From Dehalococcoidales bacterium (GTDB lineage: Bacteria > Chloroflexota > Dehalococcoidia > Dehalococcoidales > Fen-1064): DNA of 13,380 nt. The stretch is taken from the NCBI GenBank assembly GCA_028713395.1, contig JAQTOJ010000028.1, positions 1-13,380 of the forward strand, written 5' to 3'. The notes below the pieces were generated by a model. It saw nothing but the letters and a program-made list of their open reading frames with translations, did no database searches and was not told the DNA's origin. Within the stretch, counting starts at the first letter, position 1, and every line of letters begins with the position of its first letter. This document shows, piece after piece, positions 1 through 6,855 of the stretch. The translations under genes and the position numbers were made by a program.

Positions 1-691
1 TAAACCCGCCGCCGCTTGGTTCGTAGACTTGCCGCCGGACATTCAACTTTCCTGTTTGAAAGTCTATATCCTTCCATTGCAAACCCATTAATTCCCCTTG
101 CCGCATCCCGGTTGCTAATGCCAGACGGTAAAATGGATCACCGCCAACGCTCAAAATGAATTGACTTACCTGGCCTTCATCCCATATAGACATTTCCCTT
201 GTTTCCGGTCTGGGGACTTCCGCCAGGGCTGCCCAATTCTGGGCAACCAATCCATGTTTTAGCGAGTATTCCAGGAATCCATGTAAGACTGTATGAGTTA
301 TTTCAATCGTTCGCTTACCGATCCCCTCCCCTAATAACTTGTTATAGAAATTCTGGATTTTTGCCGCGCTTAGGTCCTGCATTTTCAGGCTTCCCAGGTG
401 TGGAAGGATATACAATCTTCCGGTCATGGCATATTGCGCACCTGTCGCCGGTCGGCGGCTCGCTTCTTTCATTTGCAGCCATTCAGGGAATATGTCCTCA
501 ACTTTCGTTTTGGAGCTTGCATAAGTCAAACCTTGTTTGACCTGTGTTTTCATGCTGTTAAGCCAGTCCTGCGCTTCCCTTTTTGTTGGTCTGACTTTGT
601 TTATCCTCTTCCCCTCTACCGATATTTGTGCCAGCCAGGTTCCATTAGGTTTATGAGATAACGATCCTTCGCCTTTCGTTCTGTTTGCCAT
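1..691 (-). CDS. int: Tyrosine integrase of element 1, N-terminal 230 codons (partial)
   Basis: The reading frame is open from an ATG at 691-689, preceded by AGAGGTAG as Shine-Dalgarno, to the window edge. It aligns without indels to the integrase at 7955-9139. The first ~90 codons are identical in DNA to element 2. From there on, substitutions are frequent but mostly conservative (for example Ile to Leu and Asn to Ser around residues 95-110), so the gene looks functional and under selection. The visible part covers the arm-binding N-terminus, the core-binding SAM-like domain and the start of the catalytic domain, including the ATGMRQGE region with the first catalytic Arg. The C-terminal catalytic His, Arg and Tyr lie outside the window. 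Confidence 0.93.
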   Translation of the reverse strand, partial: MANRTKGEGSLSHKPNGTWLAQISVEGKRINKVRPTKREAQDWLNSMKTQVKQGLTYASSKTKVEDIFPEWLQMKEASRRPATGAQYAMTGRLYILPHLGSLKMQDLSAAKIQNFYNKLLGEGIGKRTIEITHTVLHGFLEYSLKHGLVAQNWAALAEVPRPETREMSIWDEGQVSQFILSVGGDPFYRLALATGMRQGELMGLQWKDIDFQTGKLNVRRQVYEPSGGGF

Positions 692-715
692 AACTACCTC
701 TTTCGGAAATATAAA

Positions 716-822
716 GTGCTGTGCTCTTGCGTTTTGTCACCGTTTGCTTAGGACGAATGGCGTTACCGCAAAAGCACAGCACAATATAGACAAACAAAAA
801 ACGCCAAATTCATCCTAAGCAA
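716..822 (-). repeat. Two interlocked inverted repeats in the int leader (element 1)
   Basis: Arm A is 716-731 (GTGCTGTGCTCTTGCG) and its partner A' is 767-782, matching 15 of 16. Arm B is 744-764 (core GCTTAGGACGAATGGCG) and its partner B' is 800-822, pairing along the whole arm with one mismatch and a 2-nt bulge. The order is A-B-A'-B', so the two palindromes interlock instead of nesting. In the int transcript the order is B', A', B, A: an H-type pseudoknot topology with connecting segments of 17, 2 and 12 nt, or two mutually exclusive hairpins. The predicted int transcription start falls at the B' edge, and A ends about 16 nt before the int Shine-Dalgarno. Control of integrase expression is inferred. 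Confidence 0.8.
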
Positions 823-826
823 TTTA

Positions 827-854
827 AGTATAGAGCTTTTCCGTAAAAAGTCAA
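827..854 (-). promoter_or_regulatory. Predicted sigma70-like promoter of int (element 1)
   Basis: On the minus strand there is TTGACT (849-854), a 16-bp spacer, and TATACT (827-832). It lies in the gap after the zincin-like gene's stop codon at 863. Transcription would start near 819-821, giving int a leader of about 130 nt that contains the interlocked inverted repeats. Both hexamers are close to consensus; no other support is visible. Confidence 0.65.
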
Positions 855-862
855 GTGAGGTC

Positions 863-1369
863 TCAATATCTCAATTCCCCCACAATTGCTAGAGGATTGA
901 AAATATAAGAGCGTATTTCCATTTTAGGCGTGTTTTTGTATATTTCATCACCCATTGTAAAATCGTAGAAAGGGCGGAATATTTCGGGCATTCCTTCGGG
1001 TTTTCCGCCGGACTTTGCAAATATATCAGCGTAAAGCTCTTTTGTCCCGCCCCATCCGCCGATCCAGAACCCTAAATTCAACGGGTTCGGTTCTGGTTGC
1101 AATTCTCTGCCAACGCCCGGAAAAAACATAACTAATTCCGAGTATTCATCACGGCATTCAATACACTGCCAGGCAACCGATCTATGAGTATCGACCGCTA
1201 ACTTGAATTCATCGGTTTCACTGATCCATCCATTTTCACGATCCAAAGCATGGCCTTCCTCATGGAGGCAATCAGCCGGCATGACGCACGAAATTTCGCC
1301 GGTCCATATATTGAAATGAGCGGTTTGCTGCGAAAGCGAGAAAAACAGGAAGATCAGAAATTCAATCAT
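863..1369 (-). CDS. Small secreted or membrane-anchored HEXXH zincin-like protein
   Basis: 168 residues. The N-terminus (residues 1-13, MIEFLIFLFFSLS) is a hydrophobic stretch typical of a signal peptide or anchor. HEEGH at residues 36-40 is a zinc-metalloprotease HEXXH motif, followed by ALD. ELYADIF at 111-117 places a Glu (E111) where gluzincins of the lethal-factor/PPEP-like type have a third zinc ligand, and a Pro-rich FRPFYDF follows. Cys residues at 28, 34, 69 and 72 fit an exported protein. Its ATG overlaps the stop codon of the upstream fibre-like gene (ATGA), so it is the last cistron of the late operon before the int promoter. The substrate is unknown: cell envelope, host surface or a lysis role are all possible. 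The family assignment rests on motifs only. Confidence 0.75.
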   Translation of the reverse strand: MIEFLIFLFFSLSQQTAHFNIWTGEISCVMPADCLHEEGHALDRENGWISETDEFKLAVDTHRSVAWQCIECRDEYSELVMFFPGVGRELQPEPNPLNLGFWIGGWGGTKELYADIFAKSGGKPEGMPEIFRPFYDFTMGDEIYKNTPKMEIRSYIFNPLAIVGELRY

Positions 1370-1827
1370 TCACCTTCCGCTTCCCAGGTTACCGCCGTTG
1401 TTCCCGTTGAGTTTCCTGTGAAACAATATACATTGATCGTGAATTGAGAATTCGACGGATTCCACCAGGTGGCCAGCATAAAAAAGACGCCTGCGTTAAC
1501 CATGATGTGAGGGGTGTTCGTAAACGCTTCCGGGAATGTGACGACAACGGAAGATAACTGCTCAGCGTTGTGAGTCACATTAACCGTTCCCTTATATTTT
1601 TTGATATTGGCAGCGGTCGGCGTGTAATTCGTCGTTCCTGGCGTAGACCAATTCGTCGCGCTTCCTCCCTGCCGCTCTGTAACCAATGTAGGGACGCTCG
1701 GCGTCGCCCCCTCAATAGCGAGAATCCTCGTTTCGTGATCTGCCAGATCGTTTGCAACCGGAATACCGAAATCAGCCGTACTGATTGGCGTTCCTGTCGT
1801 GGGTGGTGTAACCGCTGTATATGCCAT
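1366..1827 (-). CDS. H-type-lectin/tail-fibre-like small protein
   Basis: 153 residues, with a good Shine-Dalgarno (AAGGAG) upstream of the ATG at 1827. Residues 1-40 (GTPISTADFGIPVANDLADH, then a LAIEGA run) resemble the N-terminal linker of phage tail and fibre proteins. Residues 80-153 are beta-rich, with VTFPEAFTNTPHIMV at about 96-110 and a TAVTWEAEGE ending. This matches the pattern of H-type lectin/fibre-knob domains (V.F...F...P.V ... W.A.G). I infer a structural or receptor-binding role, perhaps decorating a particle supplied by a helper phage. No tail or baseplate gene is nearby. It is translationally coupled to the zincin-like gene and follows the coiled-coil gene by 60 bp. Confidence in the domain is moderate; confidence that it is a gene is high. 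Confidence 0.82.
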   Translation of the reverse strand: MAYTAVTPPTTGTPISTADFGIPVANDLADHETRILAIEGATPSVPTLVTERQGGSATNWSTPGTTNYTPTAANIKKYKGTVNVTHNAEQLSSVVVTFPEAFTNTPHIMVNAGVFFMLATWWNPSNSQFTINVYCFTGNSTGTTAVTWEAEGE

Positions 1828-1850
1828 AATATTTTTCTCCTTAATTTATT

Positions 1851-1877
1851 GGCTTCCCCGCGTGCGGGGGTTATCTG
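1851..1877. repeat. GC-rich hairpin resembling a lone type I-E CRISPR repeat (element 1)
   Basis: CCCCGC-GT-GCGGGG lies inside a 27-nt stretch that starts GGCTTCCCCG and ends TTATCTG. The stem and flanks recall type I-E repeats, but the central loop is about 2 nt shorter than usual and there is only one unit with no spacers. It lies between the coiled-coil and fibre-like genes. There is no U-tract after the hairpin on the minus strand, so a simple terminator is unlikely. An intercistronic mRNA-stability hairpin is the plain explanation. Confidence 0.5.
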
Positions 1878-1887
1878 ATTAGTTGAT

Positions 1888-2664
1888 TTATATCTGTTCA
1901 AACACTTTTTCTAGCGGAACGATTTTGATAATATTTCCGCGTTCGTCCGTTTTTACCCGGCCTAATTCCTTGTCAATTGAAAAACTTCTGACCGGCGCGC
2001 CGTATTCCGGTTCGTGTCCTTCCAATTGACTATCTACCTCGATCAAAGTATTTCTAGCGCGTTTGATTCCTTCGATCGCTTCGGCGGCGGCGGCTTCCGC
2101 TGCTTCCAATTTCGGAAACGCGCGGCTTTTCTCCGCGTCTCTTTGAGCCTGTTTTGCCAGGCTGTTCGCCTGCATTCTTCGATCCTGGTCACTTCCCCCA
2201 ACCATAGACAAAAGGTTAGTAAACACCTCGGCGACGGCCCGCTGTTTATACATATCGCCGGACGATTGCGCTTCATCATAAATTCTTTTCAGGCGGTTCA
2301 TAACCTCCGGGTCATTATTTGATATTCCGCCGGGTGAACCGACAATCTGTTTAATCAGCATTTCGTTCATTTGCATTTCGCTTGTCAATTTGGCGGCGTC
2401 CCACCTTCTAACCTCTTCATGTTTGGCGGCTTCTACCATCTTCAATCTGTATTCGGCTTCTGTAATAGCAGCGTTCCATTCGCCCACCGCCCCGGCCAAT
2501 ACCGCCGGCTCGATTTCATTGCGAACCTTTACAATGGAACGCTCGATCTGACTGCGTTCCCAGGCAGTCATAATACCTTTATACTGGTTATATTCCTTGA
2601 AGCCCTCGTATAATTCTTTCAGCATTTCACGCCAATTTCCTGAATGACTTCTGTTTGTAAACAT
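1888..2664 (-). CDS. Unrecognised coiled-coil-rich late protein
   Basis: 258 residues, with a strong Shine-Dalgarno (AAGGAG) upstream of the ATG at 2664. I do not recognise a family. The protein is strongly charged and helical, with Glu/Lys/Ala-rich stretches at about residues 40-110 and 165-215 that suggest long coiled coils. A flexible Gly/Asn segment (SPGGISNNDPE) lies near 109-119. There are no membrane segments or signal peptide. It sits directly downstream of terL (2 bp gap), where a phage would normally carry its portal gene, but it is too short and too helical to be a portal. A scaffold, size-determination or packaging-redirection role is possible but is speculation. Confidence 0.8.
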   Translation of the reverse strand: MFTNRSHSGNWREMLKELYEGFKEYNQYKGIMTAWERSQIERSIVKVRNEIEPAVLAGAVGEWNAAITEAEYRLKMVEAAKHEEVRRWDAAKLTSEMQMNEMLIKQIVGSPGGISNNDPEVMNRLKRIYDEAQSSGDMYKQRAVAEVFTNLLSMVGGSDQDRRMQANSLAKQAQRDAEKSRAFPKLEAAEAAAAEAIEGIKRARNTLIEVDSQLEGHEPEYGAPVRSFSIDKELGRVKTDERGNIIKIVPLEKVFEQI

Positions 2665-2666
2665 TT

Positions 2667-4427
2667 TTAATCTCCTTTATTTCTGATTGAATTCCAAAAT
2701 AGACTAGCGATTGCCTGACCATGCGCCGGGCTGGTGTGGTCTGGTAAATGTAGCCCTGGCTGACTATCGACAATATACGCCTCTGTTCTTTGATGGGAAG
2801 CTAATTCCCTTAAACGGTCGTTTTCATAAACGCCTTCGCTTTCCATTTCTTTTTGACATGCCTGACAAATTCCCCGCTGCCGTTTTCTGCAATTGCGCCA
2901 GGTCACACCTTCCGGGTGTGGAGTCACATAAACCTTCGGCGGTATCTGTTCATTTGAAGAGTAGATATAAAAAGGATTGTCAACCGCCGTCGCTTCTTGC
3001 GGTACAAACTTTCCGGCCAGCGCCCCCCAGTGAGCCATTGACAGCGCCACCGCCGCATCTATCTTATGGCTGGTTTTCTCTTTTGCCAGGCGGTAACCCC
3101 TGGGACTTTCCACTGCGACCGCGTTCTTTATATGTTCATTCAAGGTTGGATCGTTATAGTGTCTGATTGTTCGGCCAAGAATCGCGGTATATAGGGCCTG
3201 ATCGCTCTCAACCCTCCCCGCGTTCTGCGCCAGCTCGATTACCTTTATTCCGACTTTCTCCCATTTCAAAATCAGGGAATGCAGCTGATATGGGTCACAA
3301 ACCACCGCCGCCAGATTCCCGGACGTGTGGAGCCTCATCACTTCCGCGCCGATTGTCTCATCCAGGTCTACGGTCGGTTTTCCGAACCTGATACCCGCGA
3401 TTTTTACCGGCTTCCACACGCGGGATAAAACCACATCGATAAACCCGCCTTCGATGTATTGGCAACCGATCAAAGAGGTAAGATCATGGCTTGTACTTGC
3501 ATCCGCACCTAATATGACCTTGCGCTTGTCGCCTTCCTGTAATGGCTTGATAGCAGGCGAATAACAGGCTGCCCAGGCTTCTGGTGCGATAAAGGCTGAT
3601 TCGTTACTGGTTCGGGTATTTCCGTGCATCCTGGTGAATGCGTTAGCCCGGAGGGTCTTTTGTTGCTCCGCATAATAAGCCGCCGCTTCTTTTGGTGTTC
3701 CCCGGAAACAACGCTCCCGCGCCTGTTCGCCTTCCATGTGAAAAAGAATCAGACCACCGTCAAGGAAAACCGGCCAATCATTATTTATCTGCTCTCCCTG
3801 TTTGCCCCGATCAACCAGACCATGCCAGGTGTTTGAGCTTCCTTCAAAACCTGCATATGAGTCCACTATTCTTAAAGCCGGGAAGCCGTATTTCTTGCCC
3901 GGTGGCGGAGTAAGTTCGTCATAAAATCTGACCCCAGCTTCGAATAGAACGCCCCATAATTCGGTAAAGCTTGCGGTCAGGTGATTCGCGCCAGCAGCCC
4001 CCGCACTGTCAACCGCCAGGGCTGTGAGGGTTGAGCCGGTCGGAATGAATACCAGTTCTTTACCCGTAACCTTTACATTGGCGGATAAATAACTATTCCG
4101 CTTTACCATGTCCGCGACTTCTGAAAATACCCGGCTTGCGGCCTGGTCAAGATCGTTACCGGCGGCAAAATGAACACCGGGCAAGGCAAGCCAGCGCCAG
4201 GCTGTTAGAACGGCGTTCAATAGGGTTTTACCGGTCTTTTTTACGTTGGATATCCCCAGGGTGGAGCAAACATCACGATATTCCCACCAGGCCAATAGAA
4301 CGGCCTTCTGCCAATCAATTAGGGCGATAGGCTGCCCGTCCTCACCGATCCAGCCGTAAGGACCTTCACACCAGGCCGCCGGGCCTATGCTCCGCAGACG
4401 TTTTGAATAATCGTCAATCTTTGGCAT
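2667..4427 (-). CDS. terL: Phage terminase large subunit with C-terminal extension
   Basis: The ATPase-nuclease motor that cuts and packages DNA. Numbering here is from the upstream ATG at 4448. Walker A is SNVKKTGKT at 67-75. A Walker-B-like stretch ASFTELWG with Glu163 follows. The RNase H-like nuclease has Asp residues in GADAS (D316), VVCDP (D385) and HKIDAAVAL (D464). I prefer the ATG at 4427 (MPKIDDYS) over 4448: a GGAAGGCGGTG stretch precedes it, and it overlaps the terS stop by only 14 bp. After the nuclease core come about 115 extra residues with a C-x7-C-x2-C cluster (Cys 520, 528, 531), which most TerL proteins lack. No portal gene is encoded, so any packaging must use a helper's procapsid (inference). 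Confidence 0.93.
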   Translation of the reverse strand: MPKIDDYSKRLRSIGPAAWCEGPYGWIGEDGQPIALIDWQKAVLLAWWEYRDVCSTLGISNVKKTGKTLLNAVLTAWRWLALPGVHFAAGNDLDQAASRVFSEVADMVKRNSYLSANVKVTGKELVFIPTGSTLTALAVDSAGAAGANHLTASFTELWGVLFEAGVRFYDELTPPPGKKYGFPALRIVDSYAGFEGSSNTWHGLVDRGKQGEQINNDWPVFLDGGLILFHMEGEQARERCFRGTPKEAAAYYAEQQKTLRANAFTRMHGNTRTSNESAFIAPEAWAACYSPAIKPLQEGDKRKVILGADASTSHDLTSLIGCQYIEGGFIDVVLSRVWKPVKIAGIRFGKPTVDLDETIGAEVMRLHTSGNLAAVVCDPYQLHSLILKWEKVGIKVIELAQNAGRVESDQALYTAILGRTIRHYNDPTLNEHIKNAVAVESPRGYRLAKEKTSHKIDAAVALSMAHWGALAGKFVPQEATAVDNPFYIYSSNEQIPPKVYVTPHPEGVTWRNCRKRQRGICQACQKEMESEGVYENDRLRELASHQRTEAYIVDSQPGLHLPDHTSPAHGQAIASLFWNSIRNKGD

Positions 4428-4809
4428 TGTCACCGCCTTCCATAGCATTTAATACGTCCACAATATGCGCCCCACCTTTTGCCGCATCCTTTTCGTTCTG
4501 CTGGACCTGCGCCCAGGCGCGTAAGGTCACACCTGATAACCAACCGAACCGCGCAACGTAACGATCCAGCGCCGGAATATCACCTTCCTGCGCGGCTTTT
4601 GATACCGCGTCCCAAAAGAGATTACAGACCGCTTGCAACCTAATCGCATCCGCCCGAACCATGTCCGATATACCCTTGATTTCAAGGTCATTCTTAACAG
4701 ATTCGAGTTCATGCGCAGCCAGCCCGATAAGGGGTTTTTGTGCTTGAATTCGCTTGATTGCTCCCTCTCCGCCGTGCTTTACCGCGTTCTGATTATTTTT
4801 TTCACCCAT
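4414..4809 (-). CDS. TerS-like small terminase subunit
   Basis: 131 residues, starting at the ATG at 4809 behind AGGAT. The start GEKNNQNAVKHGGEGA resembles the GN-KNA-KHG opening common in phage small terminase and related DNA-packaging proteins. The middle is helical, and the C-terminus is acidic (MEGGDNAKD). It directly precedes and overlaps terL, the standard position of terS, which supplies DNA recognition for packaging. The identification rests on position plus the N-terminal motif; I see no clear HTH. Its 3' half (below 4556) is identical to element 2, while the 5' half differs at about ten bases. Confidence 0.7.
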   Translation of the reverse strand: MGEKNNQNAVKHGGEGAIKRIQAQKPLIGLAAHELESVKNDLEIKGISDMVRADAIRLQAVCNLFWDAVSKAAQEGDIPALDRYVARFGWLSGVTLRAWAQVQQNEKDAAKGGAHIVDVLNAMEGGDNAKD

Positions 4810-4990
4810 GCGTTTTATCCTGTCCTATGAGAGTAAATCAGGGGGTTGGCCTGTTTTTTGACCGATTCTAAAGGATTCACCCCCAAAAGAGAGAGGTATG
4901 ATAGGTCTGGAATCCGCAGAAGTGCTACTACCTACTACCAGTTGGGTAGTAACTGGTAGGTATAGTAGTGGTGGTAACTGGTAGTAACAC
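4810..4990. other. Intergenic region between helicase and terS
   Basis: This 181-bp gap separates the replication genes from the packaging genes. The right half (4924-4989) is a repeat cluster, listed separately. The left half (4810-4920) contains the terS Shine-Dalgarno and is about 90% alike in element 2 up to about 4870; beyond that the elements diverge. I see no convincing promoter or terminator. A reading frame at 4825-5052 overlaps the helicase end and has no coding character. Confidence 0.6.
4924..4989. repeat. Cluster of direct and inverted TACCAGTT/AACTGGTA repeats
   Basis: CTACCAGTT (4935-4943) and AACTGGTAG (4951-4959) form a 9-bp stem with a 7-nt loop. GTAACTGGTA occurs at 4949-4958 and again at 4974-4983, 25 bp apart, within a run rich in GTAGT/GGTAG units. 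The cluster lies just beyond the helicase stop and upstream of terS. Iterons of a replication origin or a terminase recognition (pac/cos) site are the two plausible roles. Confidence 0.65.
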
Positions 4991-5920
4991 TTATATATAT
5001 TTGGCATAGTATTTATGTCCTTCGATATTTTCGAGCGACACCAACCCTGCATTGACCAAATCGGTCAATCTCTTAGATGTATTGGAAAGGTCTTGCTTGA
5101 CGATCTTAGCGATGGTTGAGGCCTGCGCCTTGCCCGTCTCATCTAGCGCCGCCAGGATATTGGCCCGGTGTTCTGTTATTTCGATGTCAAAACTATTCCC
5201 TTTGAATTGCCAGGTAAAGGTATCGCGGTCCCATGACAGGCGCATGTCAATCTCTTCGATGTCCCTGCCCCGGCCCTTGAGGACTGCGCCAGGTTTACCC
5301 TGTTCTCTGTATAGTGCGAATATCGTATCGGCTGCCCCGGTTTTCGCCGTGCTGCTTATGATGTCATCGACCGGATCAGCCGCGAAGGTGGAAGGTTTCC
5401 GCGTGTGGTCAACCAGGATAATCGCATTATTGTGAAGACCGGCCAGATCGTGAAGCCTGGAGATAATCGGGCCGATGACTTCCGCTTTCGCCTGATCTAC
5501 TCCCGGGGTCGCCCTGGTCAATGTATCCACCACTACCAGGGAATAGGCGTTCGCTTCGATGTCAGCGGCCAGTAAATCAATCCCCTTGCCCTGAAATGGG
5601 GTCCAGCGTAAGGCAAAATCGATATTACAATCAAGCGGAATACTCATACTTTGAATACGGCTTTTCAGGCGCCGGGCTGAATCTTCCAGCGCCAAATATA
5701 GAACCTTGCCGGCTTCAATGTCTTCATTGAAAATCTTTCCACCCTTCCCGACCGCGTAAGAAATTTGAAGCATAAGCCAGCTTTTACCCAGTTTTGGCCT
5801 GCCGCCTAAAATGCTCAATCCTACGGGGATTTTCCCCGGAATAATCCAGCGCGTTTCTGGAAAGTCCGTTGTCAATAATTCGGCGACGGTCCACCTGGTT
5901 TTGAGGTCAGATTCCAGCAT
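4991..5920 (-). CDS. RepA/AAA_25-type replicative helicase with C-terminal winged helix
   Basis: 309 residues. A RecA-fold ATPase of the kind that works as a hexameric helicase for plasmids, satellites and phages. Walker A is GGRPKLGKSW at 39-48, LALED at 76-80 carries the catalytic-acid region, Walker B is SLVVVDTL at 127-134, and IILVDHTRKP at 167-176 is the sensor strand. Residues about 250-305 look like a winged helix, which could bind DNA or recruit a partner. Its ATG overlaps the prim-pol stop by 14 bp, and the two form a replication pair: prim-pol for primer synthesis and this protein for unwinding. A G-rich Shine-Dalgarno precedes the ATG. Confidence 0.9.
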   Translation of the reverse strand: MLESDLKTRWTVAELLTTDFPETRWIIPGKIPVGLSILGGRPKLGKSWLMLQISYAVGKGGKIFNEDIEAGKVLYLALEDSARRLKSRIQSMSIPLDCNIDFALRWTPFQGKGIDLLAADIEANAYSLVVVDTLTRATPGVDQAKAEVIGPIISRLHDLAGLHNNAIILVDHTRKPSTFAADPVDDIISSTAKTGAADTIFALYREQGKPGAVLKGRGRDIEEIDMRLSWDRDTFTWQFKGNSFDIEITEHRANILAALDETGKAQASTIAKIVKQDLSNTSKRLTDLVNAGLVSLENIEGHKYYAKYI

Positions 5921-6722
5921 AGGTATACCCCCCTTGAATTGGATCCCGTGGGGATTGGCTGAAAGCGGATCGTAAAGACTGCAGCGCTTCCGATTCCGTG
6001 TAGGGGTTTTCTTTTATACCGTTCGGTACACTACGGGCATATTGGCGCATATAATTTTCAGCTTCCCCCATGGATAATCCGCAATCTCGGAGCTGCGCCG
6101 CCAGTAGAAAACCTTGTTGATTACGATTGCCAGGGAAAGCGGCCCGGATATATTTATTCAGAAAATAGACGGCCGGTCCGGTCGGGTCGGAAAAACGCAA
6201 CGCGTTGCGTTTTTGATCCTTATTCTCTTTGTGGGTTTTATTGATAATGATTTTCAACAACCATTCGGGTGCATCTACCAGGGGTTTATAAATCCCTTCA
6301 TCGTCAAGCCAGGTATAAGGTAAGCCGGTGCAAATGTACCCTCTCGACCGTAAGTCAATTCCCTTCGCAATTACTCCGGCGTTGTTGGGGATTTCGATCC
6401 CCTGCGGTTGCTTGAAAATCAGGTGAAAACCGCCGCCAGGTGTGAGCTGCGCCGGGCCTCTAGTCCATTTCCCGCTTGCGTGTTCATCTACCAGGCTTTC
6501 CCATGAATGCGGATCGTCCACATCTACGGCGAAAATTCCAGAAGTAATGCAGGCTATCCCCACCAAAGCATCAAAATTCCTTTTCCACCAATTGTCAATC
6601 TGGATTGTGTCCCTTGTTGCGTCCAGGAATCCGCGCGGTGTTATCGGTCTTTTATCCTGCCTGCATGGGAAAACACTCCATCCCCGGCGCGTACAAGCAA
6701 GGGCGATATTTAAATTATCCAT
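5907..6722 (-). CDS. Bifunctional primase-polymerase (prim-pol) domain protein
   Basis: 271 residues. An archaeo-eukaryotic-type prim-pol N-terminal domain spans residues 1-155. The metal-binding DVDD is at 67-70, the GGGFH nucleotide-binding motif at 96-100 (H100), and GIDLRSRGYI at 121-130 supplies the third acidic residue. The C-terminal third (about 165-270) is helical with TESEALQSLRSAF, like the domain following prim-pol in many mobile-element primases. It primes or copies element DNA together with the overlapping helicase gene. The GGGGGT Shine-Dalgarno lies inside the preceding 46-residue gene, suggesting translational coupling. Confidence 0.92.
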   Translation of the reverse strand: MDNLNIALACTRRGWSVFPCRQDKRPITPRGFLDATRDTIQIDNWWKRNFDALVGIACITSGIFAVDVDDPHSWESLVDEHASGKWTRGPAQLTPGGGFHLIFKQPQGIEIPNNAGVIAKGIDLRSRGYICTGLPYTWLDDEGIYKPLVDAPEWLLKIIINKTHKENKDQKRNALRFSDPTGPAVYFLNKYIRAAFPGNRNQQGFLLAAQLRDCGLSMGEAENYMRQYARSVPNGIKENPYTESEALQSLRSAFSQSPRDPIQGGYTYAGI

Positions 6723-6855
6723 TCTTTACCCCCAGCTTGATCTCCAGTTGCTTGATCTGTTTCGCCAGGGCGTTTATCTGTTTGTCCCCCCCTTTATTGG
6801 CGACCAGATAGAAAAACTTTTTCCGCAGACGGTCCAGCCGTTTCAGATCATTCAT
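6715..6855 (-). CDS. 46-residue basic helical protein in the early operon
   Basis: Runs from an ATG at 6855-6853 (CAGGTG about 9 nt upstream) to TAA at 6717-6715. It overlaps the HTH gene's stop by 8 bp and the prim-pol start by 8 bp, the tight packing expected of a genuine cistron. The product, starting MNDLKRLDRLRKKFFYLV and ending with a heptad-like ALAKQIKQLEIKLG, is strongly basic and probably forms a short coiled coil. I do not recognise it. A helper for the prim-pol or the neighbouring regulator is possible. Confidence 0.7.
   Translation of the reverse strand: MNDLKRLDRLRKKFFYLVANKGGDKQINALAKQIKQLEIKLGVKNG

Larger units (their letters stand above)
420..4555. repeat. Long direct repeat, copy 1 (4136 bp, apparently identical to copy 2)
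   Basis: Aligned at a constant offset of 8448 bp with 8868-13003. I found no difference in this span, and translations in all frames compared also agree. The first mismatch to the right is at 4556 (a versus g). To the left, mismatches begin at 419 and are frequent. The repeat covers the integrase N-terminal codons, the int leader, the four genes up to TerL, and the 3' half of the TerS-like gene. Confidence 0.93.

Noticed and set aside
1851..1877. A CRISPR array
   Set aside because: There is one repeat-like hairpin per element, no spacers and no cas genes; the second copy is part of the long direct repeat.
1575..1901. Minus-strand 108-codon frame over the fibre-like gene
   Set aside because: It is an out-of-frame shadow of a well-supported gene, rich in Arg as shadows often are, and would overlap the coiled-coil gene end.
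2711..3166. Plus-strand 151-codon frame opposite terL
   Set aside because: It is the antisense of the conserved terminase coding region, with no ribosome site and no recognisable product.
4825..5052. Minus-strand 75-codon frame between helicase and terS
   Set aside because: It overlaps the helicase 3' end, runs through the repeat cluster, has no convincing ribosome site and gives a low-complexity product.
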